Source: DASSUW01 sp036257565 (lineage in GTDB: Bacteria; Actinomycetota; Thermoleophilia; Solirubrobacterales; Solirubrobacteraceae). Taken from it: a DNA stretch of 16,927 nt. Every line of letters begins with the position of its first letter. The stretch's first letter is position 1. The notes beneath the pieces are model-generated. The model saw only the letters and a list, made by a program, of their open reading frames with translations. It was not told where the DNA came from and ran no database searches. Shown piece after piece: positions 6,955-14,190 of the stretch. Location: contig DATAFH010000170.1 of NCBI GenBank assembly GCA_036257565.1, positions 1 through 16,927 of the forward strand, written 5' to 3'. A program made the translations under genes and the position numbers.

Positions 6955-7173
6955 TTGGCGAAGGAAGAGAAGGTCGAGTTCGAGGGCGAGGTGGTCGAGG
7001 CGCTCCCGAACGCCATGTTCCGGGTGCAGCTCGACAACGGCCACGAGGTGCTCGGCCACGTCGCCGGCAAGATGCGCCGCTTCCGGATCCGCATCCTGCC
7101 GGGCGACCGGGTCCGCGTGGAGGTCTCGCCGTACGACCTCAACCGCGCGCGCATCGTCTACCGACACAGGTAG
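6955..7173 (+). CDS. infA: Translation initiation factor IF-1
   Basis: The 72-aa S1/OB-fold factor that occupies the ribosomal A site during initiation. Its length and sequence match IF-1 throughout: VVEALPNAMFRVQLDNGHEV (13-32), VLGHVAGKMRR, IRILPGDRVRVEVSPYDL and the terminal RIVYRHR. The start codon is TTG; no ATG or GTG precedes the conserved N-terminus and no Shine-Dalgarno is visible, so a near-leaderless mRNA from the adjacent extended -10 is likely. In most bacteria infA sits in the ribosomal-protein spc/alpha cluster (map-infA-rpmJ-rpsM); here it lies between a PBP gene and thiL. It may be a relocated gene or a second copy. Arg-rich variants at 41-45 (RRFRI, where many relatives have K/N/Y residues) are mild divergences. 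Confidence 0.95.
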   Translation: MAKEEKVEFEGEVVEALPNAMFRVQLDNGHEVLGHVAGKMRRFRIRILPGDRVRVEVSPYDLNRARIVYRHR

Positions 7174-7226
7174 GGGACCCGCCCGACTGGCCATTCCGTC
7201 TTGAGCGATGTCCCGTTGGGCACCCC

Positions 7227-8165
7227 TTGGATGAACTGAACCTCATCGAGGCGATCGAGGGCCTGCTCGAGCGCCGTCCCGGATCGCGGGTGCTGCGCTG
7301 GCTCGGCGACGACTGCGCGGTCGTGCGCGCCGGCGGCGTCGCCGCCGTCTCGACCGACACGATGGTCGACGGCACGCACTTCCGCCTCGGGCACGGGTGG
7401 ACGGCGCGCGACGCCGGCCACCGCGCGCTGGCGGGCGCGCTGTCGGACCTCGCGGCCATGGGCGCCGAGCCGGGGGAGGCGTACCTGGCGGTCGTCGTCC
7501 CTCCCGAGTTGGCCGACGCCGAGGTGCTCTCCCTGCACGAGGGCGCAGAAGCTCTGGCCGCCGCCACCGGCGTCACGATCGCCGGCGGCGACCTCGTCTC
7601 GGGCCCGGCGCTGACGATCACCGTCACCGTGACCGGCTGGGCGGACGAGGCGCGCGAGCTCGTCGGCCGGGACGGCGCGGAACCCGGCGACCTCGTGGGC
7701 GTCACGGGCGACCTCGGCGGCTCCGCGGCCGCGCTCGCCGTGCTCGAGGGCCGTGCCTCCGGGCCGGTCGAGCGCCATCTGCGTCCATGGCCACGGCTGG
7801 CCGAGGGTCGCGCGCTCGCGCGCGCAGGGACGCACGCGATGCTCGACCTCTCAGACGGGCTCGCGCTCGACGCGGTCCGGCTGGCGCGGGCCAGCGGCGT
7901 TCTGCTCGAGCTCGACGCCGCAGCGCTGCCGGTCGCGCCGGCCACCGCCGAGGTGGCGGCGGCCCTGGGCATCTCGGCCGCCGAGCTGGCGACGACGGGT
8001 GGCGAGGACTACGAGCTGTGCTTCTGCGTGCCCGAGGCGGCACGCGGGGCGGCCGAAGCCGCCGTGTCCGTCACGTGGATCGGCCGCGCCGCAGTCGGGG
8101 CACCGGGCGTGCGCTGGCACGGGGATCCCGCGGCCGAGCGCTGGCGCGGCTATGAGCACGGATGA
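7227..8165 (+). CDS. thiL: Thiamine-monophosphate kinase
   Basis: Phosphorylates thiamine monophosphate with ATP to the cofactor thiamine diphosphate, in the cytosol. The product is 312 aa, normal for ThiL. Family motifs in order: GDDCAV (27-32), STDTMVDGTHF (42-52), ALSDLAAMGAEP (71-82), AGGDLVSGPALTITVTVTG (119-137), VGVTGDLGGSAAAL (157-170), MLDLSDGLALDA (205-216) and TGGEDYELCF (257-266). The aspartates in these motifs bind Mg2+ and phosphates. The start is TTG at 7227: no in-frame ATG or GTG lies between the infA stop and the first conserved residues, and the out-of-frame ATG at 7231 is unusable. A 53-nt gap separates it from infA. Its last about 95 nt overlap a convergent FlgM-like reading frame. 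Confidence 0.95.
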   Translation: MDELNLIEAIEGLLERRPGSRVLRWLGDDCAVVRAGGVAAVSTDTMVDGTHFRLGHGWTARDAGHRALAGALSDLAAMGAEPGEAYLAVVVPPELADAEVLSLHEGAEALAAATGVTIAGGDLVSGPALTITVTVTGWADEARELVGRDGAEPGDLVGVTGDLGGSAAALAVLEGRASGPVERHLRPWPRLAEGRALARAGTHAMLDLSDGLALDAVRLARASGVLLELDAAALPVAPATAEVAAALGISAAELATTGGEDYELCFCVPEAARGAAEAAVSVTWIGRAAVGAPGVRWHGDPAAERWRGYEHG

Positions 8166-8328
8166 TGGCCGCGGCCACCGCCTGCGGGTCGACGGTGTAC
8201 TCACCGCGCTCGATGCATTCGCGGAGATGGTCCATATGCGCCTTCCGTGACCGTTTCTGCCCGAACCGGCGTCCGGTGCCGGATTCGTATCGGGCTGAGA
8301 GAGCTGTCATGTGAACATAGGTCGTCAC
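8071..8328 (-). CDS. Small FlgM-like anti-sigma factor candidate
   Basis: Open frame of up to 85 aa whose core (residues 32-59: MDHLRECIERGEYTVDPQ then AVAAAIIRA) matches the C-terminal half of FlgM, the anti-sigma-28 factor: a helix, G-x-Y-x-VD, then an alanine-rich helix. Known FlgM binds sigma-28 (FliA/WhiG type) with this half. Possible starts are GTG 8328, ATG 8310 and ATG 8235; the last has GGAAGG 5 nt upstream and would give 54 aa. A -10-like CATAAT (8348-8343, minus) favours 8328. The 3' part overlaps thiL antisense by 95 nt and encodes a basic Arg/Pro-rich tail that may be unconserved. The part outside thiL is less GC-rich than its neighbours. It lies 35 nt downstream of the sortase gene on the same strand, so it may be cotranscribed. 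Confidence 0.6.
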   Translation of the reverse strand: MTTYVHMTALSARYESGTGRRFGQKRSRKAHMDHLRECIERGEYTVDPQAVAAAIIRAHSRASARPRDPRASARPVPRLRRGRST

Positions 8329-8363
8329 GCGCGGACCACCGGATTATGGGGTTGGCACCCGAA

Positions 8364-9053
8364 TCATCGCGCCTCTCGCAGTCGGGCGAAGACGATGATG
8401 CGCTGGGCGGCCGAGTAGAGCGGGTGGCAGGCGGAGAGGACGAGCCGGTCGAAGGCGACGCGATCCGTCACCGAAACCTCGGTGGGCGGGACGATCTTCG
8501 TGCGCTCGACGACGTAGGTGAAGCGCCCGTACGGCATGCGCAGCTCGAGCCGGTCGCCGCGATCGAGCTTGTCGATGCGGCGGAACGGGGCCCCGTAGGT
8601 CGTGCGGTGCCCGGCGATCGCCACCGTCCCACGCTCGCCGGGGAACGGCGTGTCGGGGTAGTGGCCTGGCCCGCCCCGCAGGTCGCCCGTCCCCGTGCCC
8701 TGCACGAACACCTCCGAGACCCCGATGGCCGGCATCACGATGCGGCCCATCGGGTCGCCGGCGTCGATCCGCCGCTCGAGCGCACGGGCACGGAACGCGA
8801 GGCGGCGGCGCGGGTCGGGGATGCGCCGCAGCGCGCGCTCCTCCGCGGGCTCGAGCGGCGTCTGCTCGATCGCCTCGAGGCGGTCGTCGAGCGCCTGCTG
8901 GCGAAAGTGCGCGTAGACCGCGGAGACGGGCTCCTGCCACAGCAGCGTCGCCACGGCGTCCGCGAGCAGCACGGCGCCGGCCACGATCAGCACGCTCGAG
9001 AGGACGCGGAGGGAGCGGCGCAGGCGGGCCCGGCGCGGAGCGGCGGTCGTCAT
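8364..9053 (-). CDS. Sortase, class E-like
   Basis: Membrane-anchored cysteine transpeptidase that cuts a C-terminal sorting signal (LAxTG-like for class E) and attaches the protein to the cell wall. The product is 229 aa: basic N-terminus (7-17), one anchor helix (about 18-38), a charged helical stalk (45-98) and the sortase barrel (about 103-229). The catalytic residues are present: His149 in GTVAIAGHRTTYGAPF, Cys209 in LVLSACHPLYSA, and Arg218 in QRIIV. Class E enzymes usually read TLxTCxP before the Cys; here it is LSACHP. ATG at 9053 overlaps the stop of the upstream membrane protein by ATGA, indicating coupled translation. I see no sorting-signal substrate in the window. Confidence 0.92.
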   Translation of the reverse strand: MTTAAPRRARLRRSLRVLSSVLIVAGAVLLADAVATLLWQEPVSAVYAHFRQQALDDRLEAIEQTPLEPAEERALRRIPDPRRRLAFRARALERRIDAGDPMGRIVMPAIGVSEVFVQGTGTGDLRGGPGHYPDTPFPGERGTVAIAGHRTTYGAPFRRIDKLDRGDRLELRMPYGRFTYVVERTKIVPPTEVSVTDRVAFDRLVLSACHPLYSAAQRIIVFARLREAR

Positions 9054-10831
9054 CGCCGCAGTGCCGACTCCGTACCGCCGAGCGACCCGGGCCCGGCGTA
9101 CGTGACCGGCCCGCGGGTGCGCAGCGGCTCGGGATCGATCTCGGCGGCCGCACGCCGGCGCGTGCGCATGATCGTCACCAGCGCCGCCACGCACGCGAGG
9201 ACGGCGGCCGCAACGACCGCAGCGGCGAACGAGAGGTGCCCCGAGGCGGCGCCCAGCACCACGATCCACGCGAGCTCGAGCGGGTTGAGGGACAGCGCCT
9301 GCGCGTACGCGAGCGCGAGCAGCGCGAACGGCAGCAGCCCGACGACGACCGCGGCGACGCCGAGCCAGCCACGCAGCCGCGTCTGCGGCGCCGCCGCGAA
9401 CAGCCACAGGTGAGCGGCGGGCAGCAGCAGCGCCGCTGCGTAGGGGTTGGCGGCCCACACGACCGCGGCGAGGACGCAGAGGACGGCGCCCATGGCGCCC
9501 GCCAAGGCCCCGGCGGCAGGACTTCCGCGCCCGCGCCCGCGCGCGAGGATGAGCGGGCGCACGCCGAACCATCCGAGCGCGAGCACGAGCGCGACGGAGG
9601 CGAGGGCGACCGCGCCCGAGCGCTCGACCGCCGGCAGCGGCAGCACCGGCGCCTCGGACACGTCGAGCGCGCTCGTGAGGCCGAGCGCACGCACCCACGC
9701 CCAGGCGAGCAGCACGGGCAGGCCCGTGGCTGCCAGCCAGACCAGCCACGGCCCGACCGCGAGCCGCCGGCGGCGCACGCGGAAGAAGCCGTCGAGCGCG
9801 GTCAGGAAGGCGGGGAGGAGCAGCGTGCCGACGAGCAGGCGCACGGCCCAGTCGGGCAGCACGTTGCGCATCGTCACGATGCCGTCGGGGCTGCCGGCGA
9901 ACGCCGCGTCCCCCGGAGCGCCGTCGATCGCCATCACCGTGCGCAGCACGGCGCGGCCGAAGCGCTCCAGGCGGCCGGCGCGCACCTCGTCGCCGGCGGC
10001 CGGGCCGCGCTCGCCCGATACGCCGATCAGCACCGCGGGCAGGCCGGCGGCGGCCACGACGCCCTGCTCGGAGACCGTGAACGGCAGCGCGCGGCGCGCC
10101 CACTGCGCCGTGGCACGACTCCCGCCGGGCGGCCCGGCCTCCGTCCGCAGCGCCTGCTCGACGGTGCGCTCGAGCCCCAGCGGCGCGGCTCCCAGCGCGA
10201 GCGACCACGGGACGACCCAAGGCTTCGCAGTGCGCGTGCTCGCCAGGTCCCCGAGCACGAGCACGCCGTCGACCGTCCGCGGGTCGACGCCCTCGGCCCA
10301 CGCGTGCGCCCCGGTGTACCCGAGCGTGGCGCCCGACGTCGAGACGAGCACCAGCGTGCGGCGCAGGTCGCGGGCGCGGAACAGTCGCGCGAGCTCGAGC
10401 ATGGTCGAGGTGCCCGAGAGCTCGGCCAAGCCGGGGCTCCGGCGCGCGTCGCGGTGGGAGACGACGATCAGGCGCCGGCTCGAGAGACCGGGCCGGACGC
10501 CGACGACGGTCTCGATCTCACCCGCGCGCTCGCGCGTGACCTCGAACGCCGGGCGGCCGGTGCGGTCGGCGGCGCCGAGCGTGTCGGCCACCCGGTCCGC
10601 GAGCGCGGCGTCGTCCGCCGAGCCGGGAGCGCGATCGGGGAACGACCGCCCGAGCTCGGTCAGCGAGTTGCGCAGCGGCGCGCGCCCGCCGAACGCGCGA
10701 TCGCCGCGGAACGCGTCCGCCGAGAGCGGGGAGACGAGCGGGGCCGGGCGGTCGGCGAGGGAGAAGGCGGCGACGAACAGCGCGACGAGCGCCGGGAGGA
10801 AGGCAGCCCGATAGACCCGAACGTCGAGCAC
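9050..10831 (-). CDS. Polytopic membrane protein with degenerate M28-peptidase-like ectodomain
   Basis: A 593-aa protein. One N-terminal helix (about 8-26) is followed by a soluble domain (about 40-320) and about eight C-terminal helices (328-350, 360-383, 405-428, 438-460, 463-480, 488-511, 517-531, 533-555). The soluble part has M28 (aminopeptidase Y/glutamate carboxypeptidase) landmarks: RRLIVVSHRDA (119-129), SGTSTMLELARLF (139-151), TLVLVSTSGATLGYTGAHAW and AAGLPAVLIGVSGE. His126 and Asp128 of HxD and a later Asp195 remain. The usual bridging Asp is replaced (Glu137), the catalytic Glu-Glu is missing (GAT at 167-169), and the SDH segment reads SEQ (254-256) with no terminal metal-binding His. 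A non-catalytic scaffold is therefore likelier than a peptidase. GTG at 10831 follows TACCCT by 8 nt, suggesting a leaderless transcript. It overlaps the sortase gene by 4 nt and so probably works with it. Confidence 0.82.
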   Translation of the reverse strand: MLDVRVYRAAFLPALVALFVAAFSLADRPAPLVSPLSADAFRGDRAFGGRAPLRNSLTELGRSFPDRAPGSADDAALADRVADTLGAADRTGRPAFEVTRERAGEIETVVGVRPGLSSRRLIVVSHRDARRSPGLAELSGTSTMLELARLFRARDLRRTLVLVSTSGATLGYTGAHAWAEGVDPRTVDGVLVLGDLASTRTAKPWVVPWSLALGAAPLGLERTVEQALRTEAGPPGGSRATAQWARRALPFTVSEQGVVAAAGLPAVLIGVSGERGPAAGDEVRAGRLERFGRAVLRTVMAIDGAPGDAAFAGSPDGIVTMRNVLPDWAVRLLVGTLLLPAFLTALDGFFRVRRRRLAVGPWLVWLAATGLPVLLAWAWVRALGLTSALDVSEAPVLPLPAVERSGAVALASVALVLALGWFGVRPLILARGRGRGSPAAGALAGAMGAVLCVLAAVVWAANPYAAALLLPAAHLWLFAAAPQTRLRGWLGVAAVVVGLLPFALLALAYAQALSLNPLELAWIVVLGAASGHLSFAAAVVAAAVLACVAALVTIMRTRRRAAAEIDPEPLRTRGPVTYAGPGSLGGTESALRR

Positions 10832-10885
10832 TACGTTCGAGGGTACTGCTCGGTCAGGCCCCCACTATCCTCGATCTAGAGCGCC
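10832..10885. promoter_or_regulatory. Divergent promoter region, membrane protein / two-component operon
   Basis: This 54-nt gap must serve both directions. On the minus strand TACCCT (10845-10840) lies 8 nt before the GTG at 10831. On the plus strand TATCCT (10866-10871) lies 14 nt before the response regulator ATG. No clear -35 hexamers. The closeness of the two suggests mutual interference or shared control, possibly by the regulator itself. Confidence 0.4.
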
Positions 10886-11596
10886 ATGACCGATCGTGCG
10901 CCACGCATCCTGCTCGTCGACGACGAGCAGCCGATCCAGACCCTGCTGTCCTTCCCGCTGCAGCGCGACGGCTACGAGGTCGTGCAGGCGTCCGACGGGC
11001 CCGACGCGCTGGCGCGCTTCTCCGAGCAGCCGTTCGACCTCGTCGTGCTGGATCTCATGCTGCCGCGGATCGACGGCCTCGAGGTGTGCAAGCGCCTGCG
11101 CGCCAACGGCTCCACCGTGCCGATCATCATGCTGACGGCCAAGTCGGAGGAGATCGACAAGGTGCTCGGGCTCGAGCTCGGCGCCGACGACTACATCACC
11201 AAGCCGTTCTCGATGCGCGAGTTCCGGTCGCGCGTGAAGGCCGCGCTGCGGCGGGCAGGCATGGCGCGCCCGGAGAACGACGAGGAGCAGCCGATCGAGG
11301 TCCGGGCCCTGCGCATCGACACGACGAAGCGCGCCGTGGTGCGGGACGGGGAGACGGTGCCGACCACGTTCGTGGAGTTCGAGATCCTGACCGCGCTCGC
11401 CCGTTCGCCGGGCCGCGTGTTCACGCGCGACATGCTGCTCGCGCGCGTGTGGGGAGACTCCGCGTACCGCGACCCGCGAACGATCGACGTCCACATCCGC
11501 CACCTGCGCGAGAAGATCGAGGCCGATCCCAAGGAGCCCGAGTACCTGTTCACGGTGCGCGGGGTCGGCTACCGGTTCCGAGACGACGAGGATTAA
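10886..11596 (+). CDS. OmpR/PhoB-family response regulator (MprA-like)
   Basis: A 236-aa DNA-binding regulator. The receiver domain (about 6-122) has the acidic pair Asp12/Asp13, phospho-acceptor Asp56 (VVLDLMLPRIDG), switch Thr84 (MLTAK) and Lys106 (DDYITKPFS). After a Glu/Asp-rich linker (129-136) comes the winged-helix domain (about 137-233), with FEILTALARSPGRVFTRDML, TIDVHIRHLREKIE and TVRGVGYRF. All residues needed for phosphotransfer are intact. The kinase gene begins 6 nt downstream, and HtrA follows, matching the mprA-mprB-pepD order of mycobacteria. That similarity is by gene order and domain content, not by any search. The Shine-Dalgarno is weak. Confidence 0.95.
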   Translation: MTDRAPRILLVDDEQPIQTLLSFPLQRDGYEVVQASDGPDALARFSEQPFDLVVLDLMLPRIDGLEVCKRLRANGSTVPIIMLTAKSEEIDKVLGLELGADDYITKPFSMREFRSRVKAALRRAGMARPENDEEQPIEVRALRIDTTKRAVVRDGETVPTTFVEFEILTALARSPGRVFTRDMLLARVWGDSAYRDPRTIDVHIRHLREKIEADPKEPEYLFTVRGVGYRFRDDED

Positions 11597-11602
11597 GACC
11601 CC

Positions 11603-13012
11603 ATGATCGGCCTGCGGTCGCTGCGCAACCGGCTGGCGGTCGTGTTCGGGCTGATCGTGCTGGGCGCCATCGGCACGATCTACCTGACCGTCACGCCGCG
11701 GCTCGAGGAGCGGCTGCGCGAGCAGAAGCTCGACGGCCTGGTGGCGGACGCCAAACGTTCCGTCGACGGCGTCCAGGGCCTGGCCGCGACCTACGCCGGC
11801 GGCGAGAAGCCCTTCTCGGAGCGCGAGCTGGGCTCGGTGGCCGCAGGCGCGAGCGCCGAGGTGCTGATCCTCGGCACGCTCAAGGCGGGCCCTGTCGCGC
11901 TCACCCCGAAGCTCGACTCGGCGCCGGACGGCGGGGTCGACGCGGACGACGTCACGCGTATCGCCGTCGACGCCGCCTCCAGCCAACGGCCGGTGACGGC
12001 GATCGAGTCGGTGGCGGGCGGCCCGCATGCGATCGTCGCGTACCCGCTCGTCCAGAGCAAGGAGGTCAAGGGCGTCGCCGTGTTCGCCGACACCCTCGAC
12101 GAGGTGCAGGCGAACGTCTCACTGATCCGGCGGCAGATCCTGATCTCGGGCGGGATCGCGCTCGTGGTGGCGCTGCTGGCCGGCTACCTCGTGGCGCGCG
12201 CGCTCTCCGAGCGCGTGGCGCGCCTCCAGCACGCCGCCCGCAAGGTCGCGTCGGGCGACTTCTCGAACCCCATCCGCGCCGACTCCGACGACGAGCTCGG
12301 CCAGCTCGCGGCGGCGTTCGACGACATGCAGAACCAGCTCGCGCGCCTCGACCGCGCGCGCAAGCAGTTCATCGCCTCCGCCTCGCACGAGCTGCGCACG
12401 CCGATCTTCTCGCTCGGCGGCTTCCTCGAGCTGCTGGCCGACGAGGATCTCGACGAGGAGACCCGGCGCCAGTTCCTCGACCAGCTGCGCGGCCAGGTCG
12501 ACCGTATGCGCACGCTCGCCACCGAGCTGCTCGACCTCTCGCGACTGGAAGCGGGGGCGCTCGAACTCAGGCCCGAGCCGACCGACCTCGGCCAGCTCGC
12601 GCGCGAGGTCGCCGGTGAGTTCACGCCGGCCGCCCAGCAGCACGATTCCACCGTGCGGCTGGACCTTCCGGGCGACCCGATCGAGCTCGAGTGCGACCCG
12701 GAGCGAGTCGCCCAGGTGCTTCGTATCCTGCTCGACAACGCGCTCGTGCACACCCCGGCGGGCACGGGGGTGTGGGTTTCGGCAGACCGCCGCAACGGGC
12801 ACGTGCGGCTGGAGGTCTCCGACAAGGGCCTCGGGATCAAGCGCCAGAACATGCCGCACATCTTCGAACCGTTCTTTACGTCCAACGAGCAGGCGCAGGG
12901 CGCAGGGCTCGGCCTGGCGATCGCGCGCGAGCTCGCCGATCGCATGCAGGGCGACCTGACCGTCCGCTCGATTCCGGGGTCAACGACGTTCTCGCTGGTG
13001 CTGCCCGGATGA
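11603..13012 (+). CDS. Membrane sensor histidine kinase (MprB-like)
   Basis: A 469-aa sensor kinase, presumed partner of the adjacent regulator. Helix 1 (about 11-30), an extracytoplasmic sensor region (31-175, with SVAAGASAEVLILGTLKAGP, resembling a double-PAS/Cache-like fold), helix 2 (about 178-199), a HAMP linker (200-252), the HisKA dimerisation helix with phospho-accepting His262 in SHELRTP, and the ATPase domain (about 355-469). The N box has Asn379 (LLDNALVHTP), G1 is DKGLGI (407-412), the F box is FEPFF and G2 is GAGLGLAI (433-440). GAGGA at 11588-11592, in the end of the regulator gene, is a good Shine-Dalgarno 10 nt before the ATG. Its TGA overlaps the HtrA start (ATGA). Confidence 0.95.
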   Translation: MIGLRSLRNRLAVVFGLIVLGAIGTIYLTVTPRLEERLREQKLDGLVADAKRSVDGVQGLAATYAGGEKPFSERELGSVAAGASAEVLILGTLKAGPVALTPKLDSAPDGGVDADDVTRIAVDAASSQRPVTAIESVAGGPHAIVAYPLVQSKEVKGVAVFADTLDEVQANVSLIRRQILISGGIALVVALLAGYLVARALSERVARLQHAARKVASGDFSNPIRADSDDELGQLAAAFDDMQNQLARLDRARKQFIASASHELRTPIFSLGGFLELLADEDLDEETRRQFLDQLRGQVDRMRTLATELLDLSRLEAGALELRPEPTDLGQLAREVAGEFTPAAQQHDSTVRLDLPGDPIELECDPERVAQVLRILLDNALVHTPAGTGVWVSADRRNGHVRLEVSDKGLGIKRQNMPHIFEPFFTSNEQAQGAGLGLAIARELADRMQGDLTVRSIPGSTTFSLVLPG

Positions 13013-14181
13013 GTCGGCTCGCCGTGGGGATCGCGCTGCTGGCGCTGATCGGCGGAGGCTGCGGCGGAGGCGGGGAAGACGACCCGCCCGCGCGCTCGGA
13101 GGGCGGCTCCCAAACGACCCGCGTCGAGGTCGTCGAGGGCCTCGGCGAGGAGGGCGGGTTCGACGCCAAGGCGATCTACGACAGCGAGGCGCAGGGCGTC
13201 GTGACCGTGATCTCGATCTTCGGCTCCGGCGGGCTGGACTCGCTGGACCAGGAGGGCGGTGGCGGCGTCGGGTCCGGCTTCGTGCTCGACGGCGAGGGGG
13301 AGATCGCCACCAACGCGCACGTCGTCACCACGGGCGAAGGCTCAGCGATCCGCCGCGCCCGAGACGTGTACGTCGAGTTCGCCGACGGCAACCAGGTCCC
13401 GGCCAAGATCGTGGGCGCCGACCCGAACGCCGACATCGCGCTGCTGCGCATCGACCCCTCCGGCCTCAAGCTGCGCCCGCTGCCGCTCGGCGAGAGCTCG
13501 AGCGTGGAGGTCGGGGAGCCGGTGGCCGCGATCGGGTCGCCGTTCGGCGAGCGGCAGTCGCTCTCCGTGGGCGTCGTCTCCGCCATCGACCGCTCGATCG
13601 ACTCGCTCACCAACTTCACGATCTCGGGCGCGATCCAGACCGACGCGGCGATCAACCCGGGCAACTCCGGCGGCCCGCTGGTCGACGGCGAGGGACGGGT
13701 GATCGGCGTCAACCAGCAGATCAAGTCGACCTCGGGCGGCGGCGAGGGCGTCGGCTTCGCGGTGCCCGTGGACGCGGTCAGGCGCTCGCTCGACATGCTG
13801 CGCAAGGGCGGCGAGGCGCGCTACGCGTACCTCGGCGTGTCGTCCGTGGCGCTCTTCCCGCAGCTCGTCGACCGCTTCAAGCTCGACGTCCAGGAGGGCG
13901 CCTGGGTGCAGGAGGTGAGCGCCGGCGGCCCCGCCGCGGACGCCGGCATCCGGGGCGGCGGCGACCCGGTCGTCTTCCAGGCCCAGGAGTACCAGCCCGG
14001 CGGCGACGTGATCACGAAGGTCGACGGCCAGCGCGTCGAGGACTCGGCCGAGCTGGCGGACCGCATCGCCGCGTTCGCGCCTGGGGCGGAGGTGCCGCTC
14101 GAGGTCCATCGTGGTGGAGAGACGCGGCAGATCAAGGTCCGGCTCGGCGAGCGCCCGCTTGGCGACAGCGCCGGGCGGTAG
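13009..14181 (+). CDS. HtrA/DegP-type serine protease, putative lipoprotein, with PDZ domain
   Basis: A 390-aa extracytoplasmic quality-control protease. A short hydrophobic signal ends in GGGC with Cys18, a relaxed lipobox, followed by a Gly/Asp/Glu-rich linker, so surface lipoprotein anchoring is likely. The trypsin-like domain spans about 54-262 with the triad His104 (ATNAHVV), Asp142 (ADIALLRI) and Ser220 (NPGNSGGPL). A PDZ domain (about 272-383) carries a Gly-rich insertion (RGGGDPVVFQAQEYQPGGD) before its VITKVDG strand; similar inserts occur in actinobacterial HtrA proteins. ATG at 13009 overlaps the kinase stop, implying coupled translation. Following a two-component pair, it parallels PepD, which degrades damaged envelope proteins and feeds back on the stress response in mycobacteria. 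Confidence 0.94.
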   Translation: MSRLAVGIALLALIGGGCGGGGEDDPPARSEGGSQTTRVEVVEGLGEEGGFDAKAIYDSEAQGVVTVISIFGSGGLDSLDQEGGGGVGSGFVLDGEGEIATNAHVVTTGEGSAIRRARDVYVEFADGNQVPAKIVGADPNADIALLRIDPSGLKLRPLPLGESSSVEVGEPVAAIGSPFGERQSLSVGVVSAIDRSIDSLTNFTISGAIQTDAAINPGNSGGPLVDGEGRVIGVNQQIKSTSGGGEGVGFAVPVDAVRRSLDMLRKGGEARYAYLGVSSVALFPQLVDRFKLDVQEGAWVQEVSAGGPAADAGIRGGGDPVVFQAQEYQPGGDVITKVDGQRVEDSAELADRIAAFAPGAEVPLEVHRGGETRQIKVRLGERPLGDSAGR

Positions 14182-14190
14182 GTTTCGCGC

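Noticed and set aside
5227..7194. Long minus-strand open frame opposite the PBP and infA
   Set aside because: Composition is repetitive Arg/Gly/Ala/Val without motifs; the opposite strand carries intact GT51, transpeptidase and IF-1 motifs.
9050..10831. Active M28 aminopeptidase
   Set aside because: The bridging Asp, the catalytic Glu pair and the terminal His are absent by manual alignment; only HxD and one further Asp remain.
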